DNA of 42,809 nucleotides, from contig CAMYII010000059.1 in NCBI GenBank assembly GCA_947258385.1, positions 1 through 42,809 on the forward strand, read 5' to 3'. Made by a program: the position numbers and the translations under genes. Below are positions 18,504-26,093 of the stretch, one piece after another. Every line of letters starts with the position of its first letter. The stretch's first letter is position 1. The notes below the pieces were generated by a model. It saw nothing but the letters and a program-made list of their open reading frames with translations. It was not told where the DNA came from and searched no databases. The DNA comes from Acidiferrobacterales bacterium (GTDB taxonomy: Bacteria; Pseudomonadota; Gammaproteobacteria; Acidiferrobacterales; SZUA-150).

Positions 18504-19520
18504 TCATTCGCCCTGGTAAAATGTCTTGTACCACTCGACAAACCGGGCAATCCCCGTTTCCACCTGGGTCGCCGGCTTGAAACCGACCGCCTGCTCCAGG
18601 TCATCCGTATTGGCATAGGTCGCCGGCACATCGCCATCCTGCATGGGCAGCAGATCCATCTTCGCCTTTGCGCCGAGGCAATCTTCGAGCACCTGTATGT
18701 ATTTCATCAACTCAACCGGCTGATTGTTGCCGATGTTATAGATCCGGTACGGCGCATAACTCGTGGCGGAATCCGGCGCATCACCCGACCACTCAGGGTC
18801 CGGCGCTGCCGGCTGGTCAATCGTTCGCACCACGCCCTCGACGATGTCGTCGATATAAGTGAAGTCACGCACCATCTGGCCACGATTGAAAACCGGAATC
18901 GAAGCACCTTCCAGGATCCCCTTGGTGAACTTAAAAAGCGCCATGTCCGGGCGTCCCCACGGCCCGTAAACGGTAAAAAAACGCAATCCGGTACAGGGCA
19001 GGCCATAGAGATGGGCGTAGCTGTGCGCCATCAACTCGTTGGCCTTTTTGCTCGCCGCATACAGCGAAACGGGATGATCCACGTTGTCGTGCTCGGAGAA
19101 GGGCAGTTTGGTGTTCGCGCCATAGACGGAACTGGAGGATGCGAACACGAGGTGACCCACGCCGCTATGACGGCAGCCTTCCAGGATATTACCAAATCCG
19201 ACCAAATTGGCATCGATATAGGCCGACGGATTTTCAATCGAATACCGCACACCCGCCTGGGCCGCCAGATGCATGGTTGCATCGAAGCGGTTTTTTTTGA
19301 ACAATTGTGTCATGGCCTCCCGGTCAACGATATCGAGTTTCTGGAAGGTAAACTTCTTATGATCGACAAAACGATCCAGGCGGGCCTGCTTCAGAGTCAC
19401 ATCATAATAATCATTCATGTTGTCGATACCGTAAACGGTATCGCCGCGCTGCAGCAATTTCATCGCCAGCGTTGAACCGATAAAACCGGCAACGCCGGTG
19501 ATCAGGATGTGCTTGGCCAC
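18504..19520 (-). CDS. UDP-glucuronate 4-epimerase-like NAD-dependent epimerase
   Basis: A 338-residue extended SDR of the CapI/LspL group, which interconverts UDP-glucuronate and UDP-galacturonate. It shows TGVAGFIGSTLAMKLLQRGD (8-27), the loop IDNMNDYYDVTLKQARL typical of this group, SSSSVYG, a Y-K pair in YAASKKANE, and RFFTVYGPWGRPDMALFKFT. The start is GTG at 19520 with AGGAGA ten bases upstream. It is the first gene after the ops element and a 150-base leader, hence the promoter-proximal gene of the RfaH-controlled cluster. A UDP-glucose dehydrogenase for its substrate is not in the window. Confidence 0.88.
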   Translation of the reverse strand: MAKHILITGVAGFIGSTLAMKLLQRGDTVYGIDNMNDYYDVTLKQARLDRFVDHKKFTFQKLDIVDREAMTQLFKKNRFDATMHLAAQAGVRYSIENPSAYIDANLVGFGNILEGCRHSGVGHLVFASSSSVYGANTKLPFSEHDNVDHPVSLYAASKKANELMAHSYAHLYGLPCTGLRFFTVYGPWGRPDMALFKFTKGILEGASIPVFNRGQMVRDFTYIDDIVEGVVRTIDQPAAPDPEWSGDAPDSATSYAPYRIYNIGNNQPVELMKYIQVLEDCLGAKAKMDLLPMQDGDVPATYANTDDLEQAVGFKPATQVETGIARFVEWYKTFYQGE

Positions 19521-19568
19521 AATATGTCAGTCTCCTGAATCTTTCAAAGTTGAACGCTCGGGTCCAGG

Positions 19569-19580
19569 CACGCTACCGCC
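19569..19580 (-). promoter_or_regulatory. ops element (RfaH recruitment site)
   Basis: The minus strand reads GGCGGTAGCGTG here, an exact match to the core of the ops/JUMPstart element known in Escherichia coli. RNA polymerase pauses at this sequence and RfaH binds the exposed non-template strand. It lies 48 bases before the start codon of the first gene of the polysaccharide cluster, inside the leader, and an rfaH gene lies about 0.8 kb upstream. Seen directly: the 12-base sequence and its position; known: its function in enterobacteria; inferred: use by this organism's RfaH. Confidence 0.85.
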
Positions 19581-19672
19581 ATGCAGAATACCGACGATTC
19601 CGCACAATATGCATTTCCTGGTTCCGTCGTGCGGTTGATCTTTTACCGCACACACAAACAATAGCGTCCGGC

Positions 19673-20275
19673 TTATTCCAGGCGCAGGATGTCCGGTACC
19701 AACACCAGTTCCTTGTCCACCAGGCGCGTTAACTGGTCATAACGCGCTGACGGCGCGTTGAGCTCGGTAATGACAAAGGCGTCGACCTCGCCCGCGGCGT
19801 CGAATTCCCGCCATACCGGCTTGCTCAGGAACTGGGTGTATTCACTGTCCGGGTCGAAAATCCCCACGACCTCGATATTCGATTCCATCGCCCGCAGCGC
19901 CGCGATCTCGGCAAGATCAGACAGGCCGCACAGCATGACGCGGTTCCAACCGTTGGCGGCACACCGTTGAAAAACGCCACGGCAGGAATTAGAGGCCTTG
20001 CGATAAAAGGAGAACGAAGAGGCCAGATACCGGGTCGTGAGCTGGCTTTTTTCGGCAAAACCCTTCGGGGTCAGATAATACAGATAACGGTTGGCCGGGG
20101 CTTCCTTGATCTTGACGAATCCCTTGCGCATGCACCGCTTCAGGTAGGAGTTGGCGAGCCCCAACGCCACGCCCAACTGCCGGGCAAGATGGCGCTGGCT
20201 CACATTACTGTCCCTGCCGATGGCCTCCAACAATTCGAGGGTAATCTCGTCCTCGCGATCGTCCTTAGTGTTCAT
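19673..20275 (-). CDS. winged-helix transcriptional regulator with C-terminal nucleotide-binding-like domain
   Basis: A 200-residue protein. Residues 10-75 form a winged helix of the MarR-like or Lrp-like kind (ITLELLEAIGRDSNVSQRHLARQLGVALGLANSYLKRCMRKGF), with the wing RYLYYLTPKG. Residues 115-195 look like a Rossmann-type sensor (NRVMLCGLSDLAEIAALRAM, EVVGIFDPDSEYTQF). Such regulators sit at the head of exopolysaccharide loci. The open frame extends to 20461 inside rfaH, but the ATG at 20275 starts the recognisable domain, so that start is chosen. No ribosome binding site is seen, and a palindrome covers the start codon. Ligand and targets are unknown. Confidence 0.8.
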   Translation of the reverse strand: MNTKDDREDEITLELLEAIGRDSNVSQRHLARQLGVALGLANSYLKRCMRKGFVKIKEAPANRYLYYLTPKGFAEKSQLTTRYLASSFSFYRKASNSCRGVFQRCAANGWNRVMLCGLSDLAEIAALRAMESNIEVVGIFDPDSEYTQFLSKPVWREFDAAGEVDAFVITELNAPSARYDQLTRLVDKELVLVPDILRLE

Positions 20276-20286
20276 AGATTGAACAC
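20268..20286. promoter_or_regulatory. palindromic operator candidate over the regulator start codon
   Basis: GTGTTCA, five bases, then TGAACAC form a perfect 7-bp inverted repeat covering the ATG of the winged-helix gene and touching the predicted -10 box. This is the position expected for autorepression. A pair of direct repeats (GGCACAAC/GGCACAAT) lies further upstream and could also be bound. Binding is inferred from geometry only. Confidence 0.6.
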
Positions 20287-20311
20287 TATAAGTATTGTGC
20301 CCGGTCGTCAA
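20285..20311 (-). promoter_or_regulatory. candidate sigma70 promoter of the winged-helix regulator
   Basis: On the minus strand TTGACG (20306-20311) and TATAGT (20285-20290) match the -35 and -10 boxes with a 15-base spacer, shorter than the usual 17. The predicted start of transcription would be within a few bases of the ATG at 20275, giving a nearly leaderless message, which agrees with the lack of a ribosome binding site. The unusual spacer is the weak point. Confidence 0.45.
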
Positions 20312-20342
20312 GGTGTTGTGCCAAAAACAAGGGAAGGGGGGG

Positions 20343-20858
20343 CTATTTCTCAAGTGGCTCGAGCGTATCCGGATCGAGGCTGATGCGCGACGGCTTGCCC
20401 ATGATCTCCAGCAGAACCACGACCCGGTCACGGCCGCTGCGGGCGAGAAATATGCCCTCAAAGCCGCTCAGGGCGCCATCCACGATGCGTATTCTGTCAC
20501 CCTCACGCAGGGGCTCGACGGGGATCTCGTGGACGCCTTGCCCGGTTTCATGCGCACGCAGCGCGGCGATGAGGTCATCGGGCACGCGTGCCGGACGCTG
20601 GCCAAACTGCACGAGCGCGCTGACCCCAATGGTCGAGCGGATAGGCCTCCAGTCGTCGGTCCCGGCGTCGAGATGAATGAACAGATAGCGGGGAAACAGC
20701 GGTTCGATGAACTCGACAAATTTGCCACCCCGACGACGGCGCTGCGCCACCATCGGTAGATAGACGTCATAGCCTTGCCGCTCAAGGTTGACCCGGGCCG
20801 CCGCCTCCTGCCTTGGCTTGCAGAATACCAAATACCATTTCCTTACGGCCGGCGGCAT
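20343..20858 (-). CDS. rfaH: transcription antiterminator RfaH
   Basis: A 171-residue NusG paralogue. RfaH binds RNA polymerase at ops sites, blocks Rho action and links transcription to translation. The N-terminal NGN domain has KWYLVFCKPRQEAAARVNLE (7-26) and the RfaH-like EPLFPRYLF near 52-60; the C-terminal KOW segment is REGDRIRIVDGALSGFEGIF (118-137). General NusG is usually about 180 residues and lies with secE and rplK, which are absent here. Its start follows the hldD stop by two bases, so it is in an operon with the heptose genes. The ops site 0.8 kb downstream makes the RfaH assignment stronger than sequence alone. Confidence 0.9.
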   Translation of the reverse strand: MPPAVRKWYLVFCKPRQEAAARVNLERQGYDVYLPMVAQRRRRGGKFVEFIEPLFPRYLFIHLDAGTDDWRPIRSTIGVSALVQFGQRPARVPDDLIAALRAHETGQGVHEIPVEPLREGDRIRIVDGALSGFEGIFLARSGRDRVVVLLEIMGKPSRISLDPDTLEPLEK

Positions 20859-20860
20859 GC

Positions 20861-21895
20861 TTACACACGCCTGGCTTCGTGGGATTCGCCTGTTTCCATA
20901 TCCACCGATCTCTTGGACATCCGTTGGATATAACGCCCGACCCCCTCCTCCACACTTAGAAAAGCGTCCGCATAACCGCTATCCCTTAGCGCGCTGATGT
21001 CTGCCTCCGTGAAACTCTGATATTTTCCTCTGAGCGCTTCCGGGAACGGGATATATTCGATAAGCCCCTGTTCCTGAATTTTCTTCAACATCAAGCCGGG
21101 CTGTGATTCCACTGTACGCAAGGTATTGATCACGGCAACCGCGACGTCGTTAAACGTCTGGCTCCGGCCGGTACCCACGTTAAAAATGCCGCCCTTATCC
21201 GGGTTATCGAAAAAAAAGAAATTGACCTTGACGACGTCCTCAATCGAGACAAAATCCCGGCGCTGCTCGCCGTTGCCGTAACCGTCATTTCCCTCGAATA
21301 ACCTGACGCGACCGGATTCCCGATATTGATTGAAAAAATGATAGGCGACCGACGCCATTCGGTCCTTGTGTTGCTCCCGGTCACCATAGACGTTGAAATA
21401 ACGAAAACCCACGATCTGCGCCGACCGTGTGGGCAGCATGCGGCGCACATATTGATCAAACAGAAACTTCGAGTAGCCGTAGACGTTCAGCGGCGATTCG
21501 TGATTGCGATCCTCCCGAAATACGCGTCCGCTACCGTAAACCGAGCCTGACGATGCATAGATAAAAGGAATTTCCCTTTTCTGGCAATAGTGCAGCAGGG
21601 ATTTCGAATAGTCATAGTTGTTTTGCATCATGTAGAGGCCATTGCGCTCCATCGTATCGGAGCAGGCGCCCTGATGAAATATCGCCCTCACCGATTTCCC
21701 CAATTGTCCGGAATCCAGCAGCGCCAGGAAGTCGCGCTTATCGATGTAATCGGAGATCTCACAATCGACAAGATTGACGAATTTATCGGCACGCTCAAGA
21801 TTATCAACCACCACGACATCGTTCAGGCCGCGTTCGTTGAGCGCCTTGACGAGATTGGAGCCGATGAAACCCGCCCCACCTGTGACAACGTACAT
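20861..21895 (-). CDS. hldD: ADP-L-glycero-D-manno-heptose 6-epimerase
   Basis: A 344-residue extended SDR that makes ADP-L-glycero-beta-D-manno-heptose, the heptose donor for LPS inner core. [20 protein letters not shown] (2-21), [14 protein letters not shown] (92-105), the SSGSVYG strand and [14 protein letters not shown] with the catalytic Y-K pair match HldD closely. The E. coli enzyme is 310 residues; this one has extra sequence near the C-terminus. The start codon shares a base with the kinase stop (TAATG), so the two are coupled. Presence of hldD implies heptose-containing LPS. Confidence 0.94.
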   Translation of the reverse strand: MYVVTGGAGFIGSNLVKALNERGLNDVVVVDNLERADKFVNLVDCEISDYIDKRDFLALLDSGQLGKSVRAIFHQGACSDTMERNGLYMMQNNYDYSKSLLHYCQKREIPFIYASSGSVYGSGRVFREDRNHESPLNVYGYSKFLFDQYVRRMLPTRSAQIVGFRYFNVYGDREQHKDRMASVAYHFFNQYRESGRVRLFEGNDGYGNGEQRRDFVSIEDVVKVNFFFFDNPDKGGIFNVGTGRSQTFNDVAVAVINTLRTVESQPGLMLKKIQEQGLIEYIPFPEALRGKYQSFTEADISALRDSGYADAFLSVEEGVGRYIQRMSKRSVDMETGESHEARRV

Positions 21896-22851
21896 TAGAT
21901 TTCCTCTCTCGCGAGCTCTTTTCTGATTTCATCGGGATCGGCCGTCTCCGCACCCAGTTTCCCGACGACGATCCCGGCAGCGATATTGGCCAGGTGCAGG
22001 GCGTCTTCCGGCAGTCCGCCGACGGCGTAGGCAGAACCGATCACGCCGATGACGGTATCGCCCGCGCCGGTCACGTCGAAGACCTCGCGTGCCTGCGCCG
22101 GCATGTGCACGACATTGCCGGACCGCTCGATGAGACTCATACCGTCTTCCCCCCGCGTAATGAGAACGCCATCAAGCGCCAGATCCCGCACCATCCCCGA
22201 GGCGCGTCGCTCGAGGTCGGCATTATCGGTGAAACGCCCGGCGACCTGTTCGAATTCCTTGCGGTTGGGCGTGATGAGGGTCGCCCCTCGATAACCGCTG
22301 TAGTCACTACCCTTGGGATCCACCACCACGGGTTTGCCCTTCGCGCGGGCGGCCTCGATCATTTCCTGAATATGACCCAGTCCGCCTTTACCGTAATCGG
22401 AGACAATGACGACATCAAACTCAGGCAAGCGCTTCAGATAACTGTCCAGAAGCATGACCCGCGCATCCTTGCTCACCGGTGATTCAAAATCGATGCGAAT
22501 AAGCTGCTGGTGCTGCGAGATGACGCGCAGCTTGACGGTGGTATTAATCAGCTTGTCGCGGAACAGGCGTCCCTCTATCCCCGCCTGGGCCAGGAGCCCC
22601 TGCAAGACTTCGGCCGCCGCATCGTCCCCGCTGATGGAGAAAAGCGAGCACTTCGCGCCCAGCGCCTTGACATTGCGCGCCACGTTGGCTGCGCCGCCGA
22701 GTCGCTCATCGCTGCCGTTCACCGAGACCACCGGCACCGGCGCCTCGGGCGAAATGCGGTCCACACCCCCATACCAGTAGCGATCCAGCATGGCATCGCC
22801 GACGACCAGTACGTTGGCGCTGGGTATCTTGTCGAGCAGGTTCAGTAACAA
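21895..22851 (-). CDS. rfaE1: D-glycero-beta-D-manno-heptose-7-phosphate kinase (kinase domain only)
   Basis: A 318-residue PfkB-family sugar kinase that phosphorylates heptose 7-phosphate at C1. [29 protein letters not shown] near the N-terminus, GGAANVARN (53-61) and the catalytic [12 protein letters not shown] near 265-276 identify it. In E. coli the kinase is fused to an adenylyltransferase (HldE, about 477 residues); here the protein ends after the kinase, so the adenylyltransferase must be a separate gene. The start is a TTG at 22851, with no good alternative before an in-frame stop, and no clear ribosome binding site. Confidence 0.9.
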   Translation of the reverse strand: MLLNLLDKIPSANVLVVGDAMLDRYWYGGVDRISPEAPVPVVSVNGSDERLGGAANVARNVKALGAKCSLFSISGDDAAAEVLQGLLAQAGIEGRLFRDKLINTTVKLRVISQHQQLIRIDFESPVSKDARVMLLDSYLKRLPEFDVVIVSDYGKGGLGHIQEMIEAARAKGKPVVVDPKGSDYSGYRGATLITPNRKEFEQVAGRFTDNADLERRASGMVRDLALDGVLITRGEDGMSLIERSGNVVHMPAQAREVFDVTGAGDTVIGVIGSAYAVGGLPEDALHLANIAAGIVVGKLGAETADPDEIRKELAREEI

Positions 22852-22957
22852 CTTGAGATCAGTCCGGGAGCCGTTGGTCTCGGAACCCTAATAGCCGGTT
22901 ACGATATGCCGTAAAAAACCCGTATTATCCGGTCTTTTTGGGCCGCTGTCGACCCGT

Positions 22958-22987
22958 TAAAATAAAAGGGCGCCCTCGCGGGCGCCC
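22958..22987 (-). terminator. intrinsic terminator after the comEA-like gene
   Basis: On the minus strand GGGCGCCC, a four-base loop GCGA and GGGCGCCC are followed at once by TTTTATTTTA. The strong G-C stem with a T-run is a standard Rho-independent terminator and lies 32 bases after the comEA-like stop. It separates that gene from the heptose/rfaH operon. Confidence 0.9.
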
Positions 22988-23019
22988 CATGGACAGGCAC
23001 AATCATGGTTGACGGATAG

Positions 23020-23295
23020 TTACTTCTTTGCTTTGCCTACGTGCATATTGTTGCGGTTCTTCGCAACCGTCTTCTCGCCTATCCCCTTCACCTTTGCCAG
23101 ATCGTCAACATTCTTGAATGGGCCATGCTTGGTCCGATACTCCACAACGGCCTGGGCGGTCTTGGGTCCAACCCCCTTTAATGCCATCGAGAGTGCCTTG
23201 GCATCCGCGGTGTTGATATCCACGGAATCGGCGAAAATATGAGTTGAAAAAAAAGTGAGAAAAAGGGATAAAAACAGTGCGTAGAATAGTTTCAT
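23020..23295 (-). CDS. ComEA-like helix-hairpin-helix protein
   Basis: A 91-residue secreted or membrane-anchored DNA-binding protein. Residues 1-22 are a signal sequence (MKLFYALFLSLFLTFFSTHIFA, cleavable at A22) and the rest is one HhH pair: DINTADAKALSMALKGVGPKTAQAVVEYR, then a second hairpin VKGIGEKTVAKN. Short ComEA proteins bind incoming DNA in the periplasm in competence. The frame is open five codons upstream, but the ATG at 23295 has GGAGG eight bases before it. It has its own promoter and terminator. A helper role in DNA uptake is likely; no other competence gene is nearby. Confidence 0.88.
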   Translation of the reverse strand: MKLFYALFLSLFLTFFSTHIFADSVDINTADAKALSMALKGVGPKTAQAVVEYRTKHGPFKNVDDLAKVKGIGEKTVAKNRNNMHVGKAKK

Positions 23296-23356
23296 TGCTG
23301 GGTCCTCCACTTAGTTTATTGTTGTGCGCCTATCCATTTGCTGCAGCAGCAAGCTC

Positions 23357-23384
23357 ATCTTAATCAATTCCCTCCCGGTGTCAA
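23357..23384 (-). promoter_or_regulatory. candidate promoter of the comEA-like gene
   Basis: The minus strand has TTGACA (a perfect -35) at 23379-23384 and TAAGAT at 23357-23362, 16 bases apart, in the gap after pyrF and about 60 bases before the comEA-like start codon. The -35 is exact and the -10 matches four of six bases. Together with the terminator it suggests a monocistronic unit. Confidence 0.55.
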
Positions 23385-23396
23385 GCCTGGCCGCCG

Positions 23397-24095
23397 TCAG
23401 ACCCCGGTGACCTGCTCGTGAACGCGCTCGAGCACCTTGCCCGGATTGTCGGCACCGGTGACCGGCCGTCCAATGACCAGGTAGTCGGCCCCCTGGGCGA
23501 CGGCCTCTGCCGGGGTCATTACCCGCCGCTGGTCATCGAGGGCGGCATCGGCGGGACGCACCCCGGGCGTGACGAGCAAGAATCCGGCACCAAACTCCCG
23601 CCGCAGTGCCGCGGCCTCCCGCGGCGAACAGACCACACCGTCCAGACCCGCCTGACGGGCCAGCCGTGCCAGCGACGCCACCTGTTCGGCCGGTGTGGCA
23701 GACAGCCCGATATCGGCGATATCCTGCTGTGAATGGCTCGTGAGAATAGTCACCCCCGTCAACAGCGGGCGCTGCTGCCCCCGGTCGACGGCTTCGCGGG
23801 CGGCCCGCAGCATACGGCTGCCGCCCAGTGTATGCACGTTCAGCATCCATACCCCCAGCCGCGCGGCCGCCTCGCACGCGCGTGCCACGGTGTTCGGAAT
23901 ATCGTGCAGTTTGAGATCGAGAAAGACGTCGTATCCCAGCGCGATAAGCCTGTCCACTACCCCGGGGCCCGCGGCGACAAACAGCTCCAGCCCGACCTTG
24001 AGCCGGCACAGATCAGGGGTCAATCGCCTCGCCATGGCCAGGGCCTGCTGCTCGGTCGCGCAGTCAAGGGCGACGATGATGCGCGGATCGGTCAT
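23397..24095 (-). CDS. pyrF: orotidine 5'-phosphate decarboxylase
   Basis: A 232-residue enzyme that decarboxylates OMP to UMP, the last step of pyrimidine synthesis. [18 protein letters not shown] near the N-terminus binds substrate, and [11 protein letters not shown] (about 60-70) has the catalytic Asp-Lys-Asp network. The C-terminal region [21 protein letters not shown] carries the phosphate-binding arginine in the GRP turn. The start codon lies directly after the lapB stop, so it is the last gene of the lapA-lapB-pyrF unit, an order shared with many gammaproteobacteria. Confidence 0.96.
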   Translation of the reverse strand: MTDPRIIVALDCATEQQALAMARRLTPDLCRLKVGLELFVAAGPGVVDRLIALGYDVFLDLKLHDIPNTVARACEAAARLGVWMLNVHTLGGSRMLRAAREAVDRGQQRPLLTGVTILTSHSQQDIADIGLSATPAEQVASLARLARQAGLDGVVCSPREAAALRREFGAGFLLVTPGVRPADAALDDQRRVMTPAEAVAQGADYLVIGRPVTGADNPGKVLERVHEQVTGV

Positions 24096-25265
24096 TCACA
24101 CCTCGACGGCGGGCTTGATGGTATTCCAGTCATTGCAGCCCGGGCACAGCCAATGCAAGGATTTCCCCTTGAATCCACAGTTATGGCAGATATACCCCTC
24201 ATGCTCTTGTTTCAGTTGCTCGATAATACCGAGCAGCAGCACCAGGTCCCTGTTATTGCTGTTCGAGGGCTTGTTGGTATTAAGCTCGATCAGACGATGC
24301 AGTCCATGGACGGAAGGCTTGGCCCTCAGCCAGTCGACAACGAAACCTTCCGCGGCTTCGATGCCGTCCCGGTCTTTAATGATATCGGCAAGGGTCAACA
24401 TCATTGAGGCGGTATTATGGCGCCGGGACACGGACAGAAAAAAGCGAAACAATCCGGTCTCGTCGTTCAGCGCCCGGAAGCTATCCGCGATCTTCTGTGC
24501 AACCTCTCCGAGAAACAATACGTCCTGTTCCTCGATCCGGCGCCAGGCCTTGATGGCTTCCCGGTCTTTATGCTGGGCCGCGGCGATATCGCCTAACAAC
24601 AAGCTCGCCCTGACGCAGCGTCCATCGCTCGATAACGCCTGCCGGGCATATTGGCCTGACAACGCATAATTCTCCTGCTCGAGCGCCCGTTCGGCAAGCT
24701 CGCAATAATAGTGCGCGATGACGGCATCCATGGGCTTTCCGGAGATGCGCGCCAGTTTTCTGCAGATGACAATCGCATGATCCCATTCCTTTTCCTGTTG
24801 ATAGATATGAAGAAGCTGTCGCAATGCCTGTTCGCTGTGCAGACGATTTTCCGCCAGCTCTATAAAGAGGTTTTCGGCGCGATCAAACAGGCCTGCCTTC
24901 AGATAATCCTGCCCGAGCTCCAGCAGCGCCAATGAGCGCTGTGCCTTATCCAGGCTTGGCCGTGCAATCAGGTTCTGGTGAATCCGTATGGCGCGCTCGA
25001 CCTCACCGCGCCGCCGGAACAGATTGCCCAGCGCCAGATGCGTTTCAACAGTCTCCGAGTCCACCTCCAGGACCTGGGTGAATATCTCAATCGCCTTGTC
25101 AGGCTGCTCATTAAGAAGGTAATTAAGGCCCTGGAAGTAGGCCGATGGCAGTTTGAAGACCGTCTTATCGTCTTGACGTGTCTGTTCACGCCTGGCCACG
25201 ATCCAGCCGGACGCCGCCGCCACAGGCAGCAGCAACCACAACAGATCCTGCGGATTAAAAGCCAT
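24096..25265 (-). CDS. lapB: lipopolysaccharide assembly protein LapB
   Basis: A 389-residue inner-membrane protein. The N-terminal segment LLWLLLPVAAASGWIVA (8-24) anchors it, a series of TPR-like helix pairs follows (LNYLLNEQPDKAIEIFTQVLEVDSETVETHLALGNLFRRRGE and onward), and C360, C363, C374 and C377 form a rubredoxin-like metal knuckle at the end. LapB links LpxC to the FtsH protease and so sets the rate of LPS synthesis. It follows lapA by three bases. The nearby heptose genes and rfaH put several LPS-control genes in one neighbourhood. Confidence 0.93.
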   Translation of the reverse strand: MAFNPQDLLWLLLPVAAASGWIVARREQTRQDDKTVFKLPSAYFQGLNYLLNEQPDKAIEIFTQVLEVDSETVETHLALGNLFRRRGEVERAIRIHQNLIARPSLDKAQRSLALLELGQDYLKAGLFDRAENLFIELAENRLHSEQALRQLLHIYQQEKEWDHAIVICRKLARISGKPMDAVIAHYYCELAERALEQENYALSGQYARQALSSDGRCVRASLLLGDIAAAQHKDREAIKAWRRIEEQDVLFLGEVAQKIADSFRALNDETGLFRFFLSVSRRHNTASMMLTLADIIKDRDGIEAAEGFVVDWLRAKPSVHGLHRLIELNTNKPSNSNNRDLVLLLGIIEQLKQEHEGYICHNCGFKGKSLHWLCPGCNDWNTIKPAVEV

Positions 25266-25268
25266 GTA

Positions 25269-25565
25269 CTATACGACGTCTTTGATCGGCAAGGAACGCA
25301 GATTGAGGACCTCCTGCTCAACCTGCCGGATATCTTTGCGCGCTTTGGCCAGCGCGCGACGCACCCGCCTGAGGGTCGCGAAATTCGCCACATACCCACA
25401 CACGGCGCCCAGGGCAAAGGATATTAACAGCATCATGGATAGAGGAGCCGTCCAATGCAGCCCGAAATAATAAATCAAAGCGACGATTTGATTGTTCTTC
25501 AGGGCAAATGTCAGCCCGACAAATACCGCGATAAGTGCGATAAAGATATAAAAATACCGTTTCAT
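25269..25565 (-). CDS. lapA: lipopolysaccharide assembly protein LapA (DUF1049)
   Basis: A 98-residue protein with two membrane helices (IFIALIAVFVGLTFALKN, 6-23, and LSMMLLISFALGAVCGYV, about 43-60), then a charged coiled segment (RVRRALAKARKDIRQVEQEV). This is the layout of LapA, the partner of LapB. The open frame runs upstream to 25718, but the ATG at 25565 has GGAGG five bases before it and starts at the first helix, so that start is used. It is three bases from lapB and forms an operon with it. Confidence 0.9.
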   Translation of the reverse strand: MKRYFYIFIALIAVFVGLTFALKNNQIVALIYYFGLHWTAPLSMMLLISFALGAVCGYVANFATLRRVRRALAKARKDIRQVEQEVLNLRSLPIKDVV

Positions 25566-25770
25566 TTCGCCTCCCGAAAATCCGATGCGCGATGCGGGAT
25601 CAAACTGAGGCGTCCAGATATGCCCCCGGATAATAGTGTCCCGGACGTCAACTTTAGCAAGGCGGCTTGGACCTGTGCACCCCGCGTACATCGTCTCATA
25701 TCCGCCTTTTCGAGCCAAAAAAAAACGGCACCGGATTACCCAATGCCGTCTGCTCCTTGTGCCACGTCGC

Positions 25771-26058
25771 CTAGACCTCTATGTTATTGGCGCGGTCCCT
25801 GAGTTCCTTACCCGGCTTGAAGTGTGGAACGTACTTGTCAGGCACGTGTACCGATTCGCCTGATTTTGGATTTCGCCCAACCCGCGGGGGCCGGTAATGA
25901 AGGGAAAAACTTCCGAACCCCCTTACCTCGATACGCTCACCCACCGCCAAGGCCGCAGACATCTGCTCCAATAGTTCCTTTACCGCCAATTCTACATCGC
26001 GGTATTCCAATTGAGGTTGCCTAGCGGCCAATTGCTCGATAAGTTCTGACTTGGTCAT
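25771..26058 (-). CDS. ihfB: integration host factor subunit beta
   Basis: A 95-residue DNA-bending protein of the HU/IHF family. The start [17 protein letters not shown], the core [30 protein letters not shown] with the arm proline in RNPKSGE, and the end [13 protein letters not shown] are all as in IhfB. IHF works as a heterodimer with IhfA, which is not in the window. A longer start at 26079 exists, but the ATG at 26058 matches family length. It follows rpsA directly, the order found in E. coli and pseudomonads. Confidence 0.95.
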   Translation of the reverse strand: MTKSELIEQLAARQPQLEYRDVELAVKELLEQMSAALAVGERIEVRGFGSFSLHYRPPRVGRNPKSGESVHVPDKYVPHFKPGKELRDRANNIEV

Positions 26059-26093
26059 AGTCGTCCACCCGTCATTCAAGGTCTGCGTCTGCG

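Noticed and set aside
20276-20461. A longer start for the winged-helix regulator
   Set aside because: The extension would lie inside rfaH and is low-complexity; the domain begins at the ATG at 20275.
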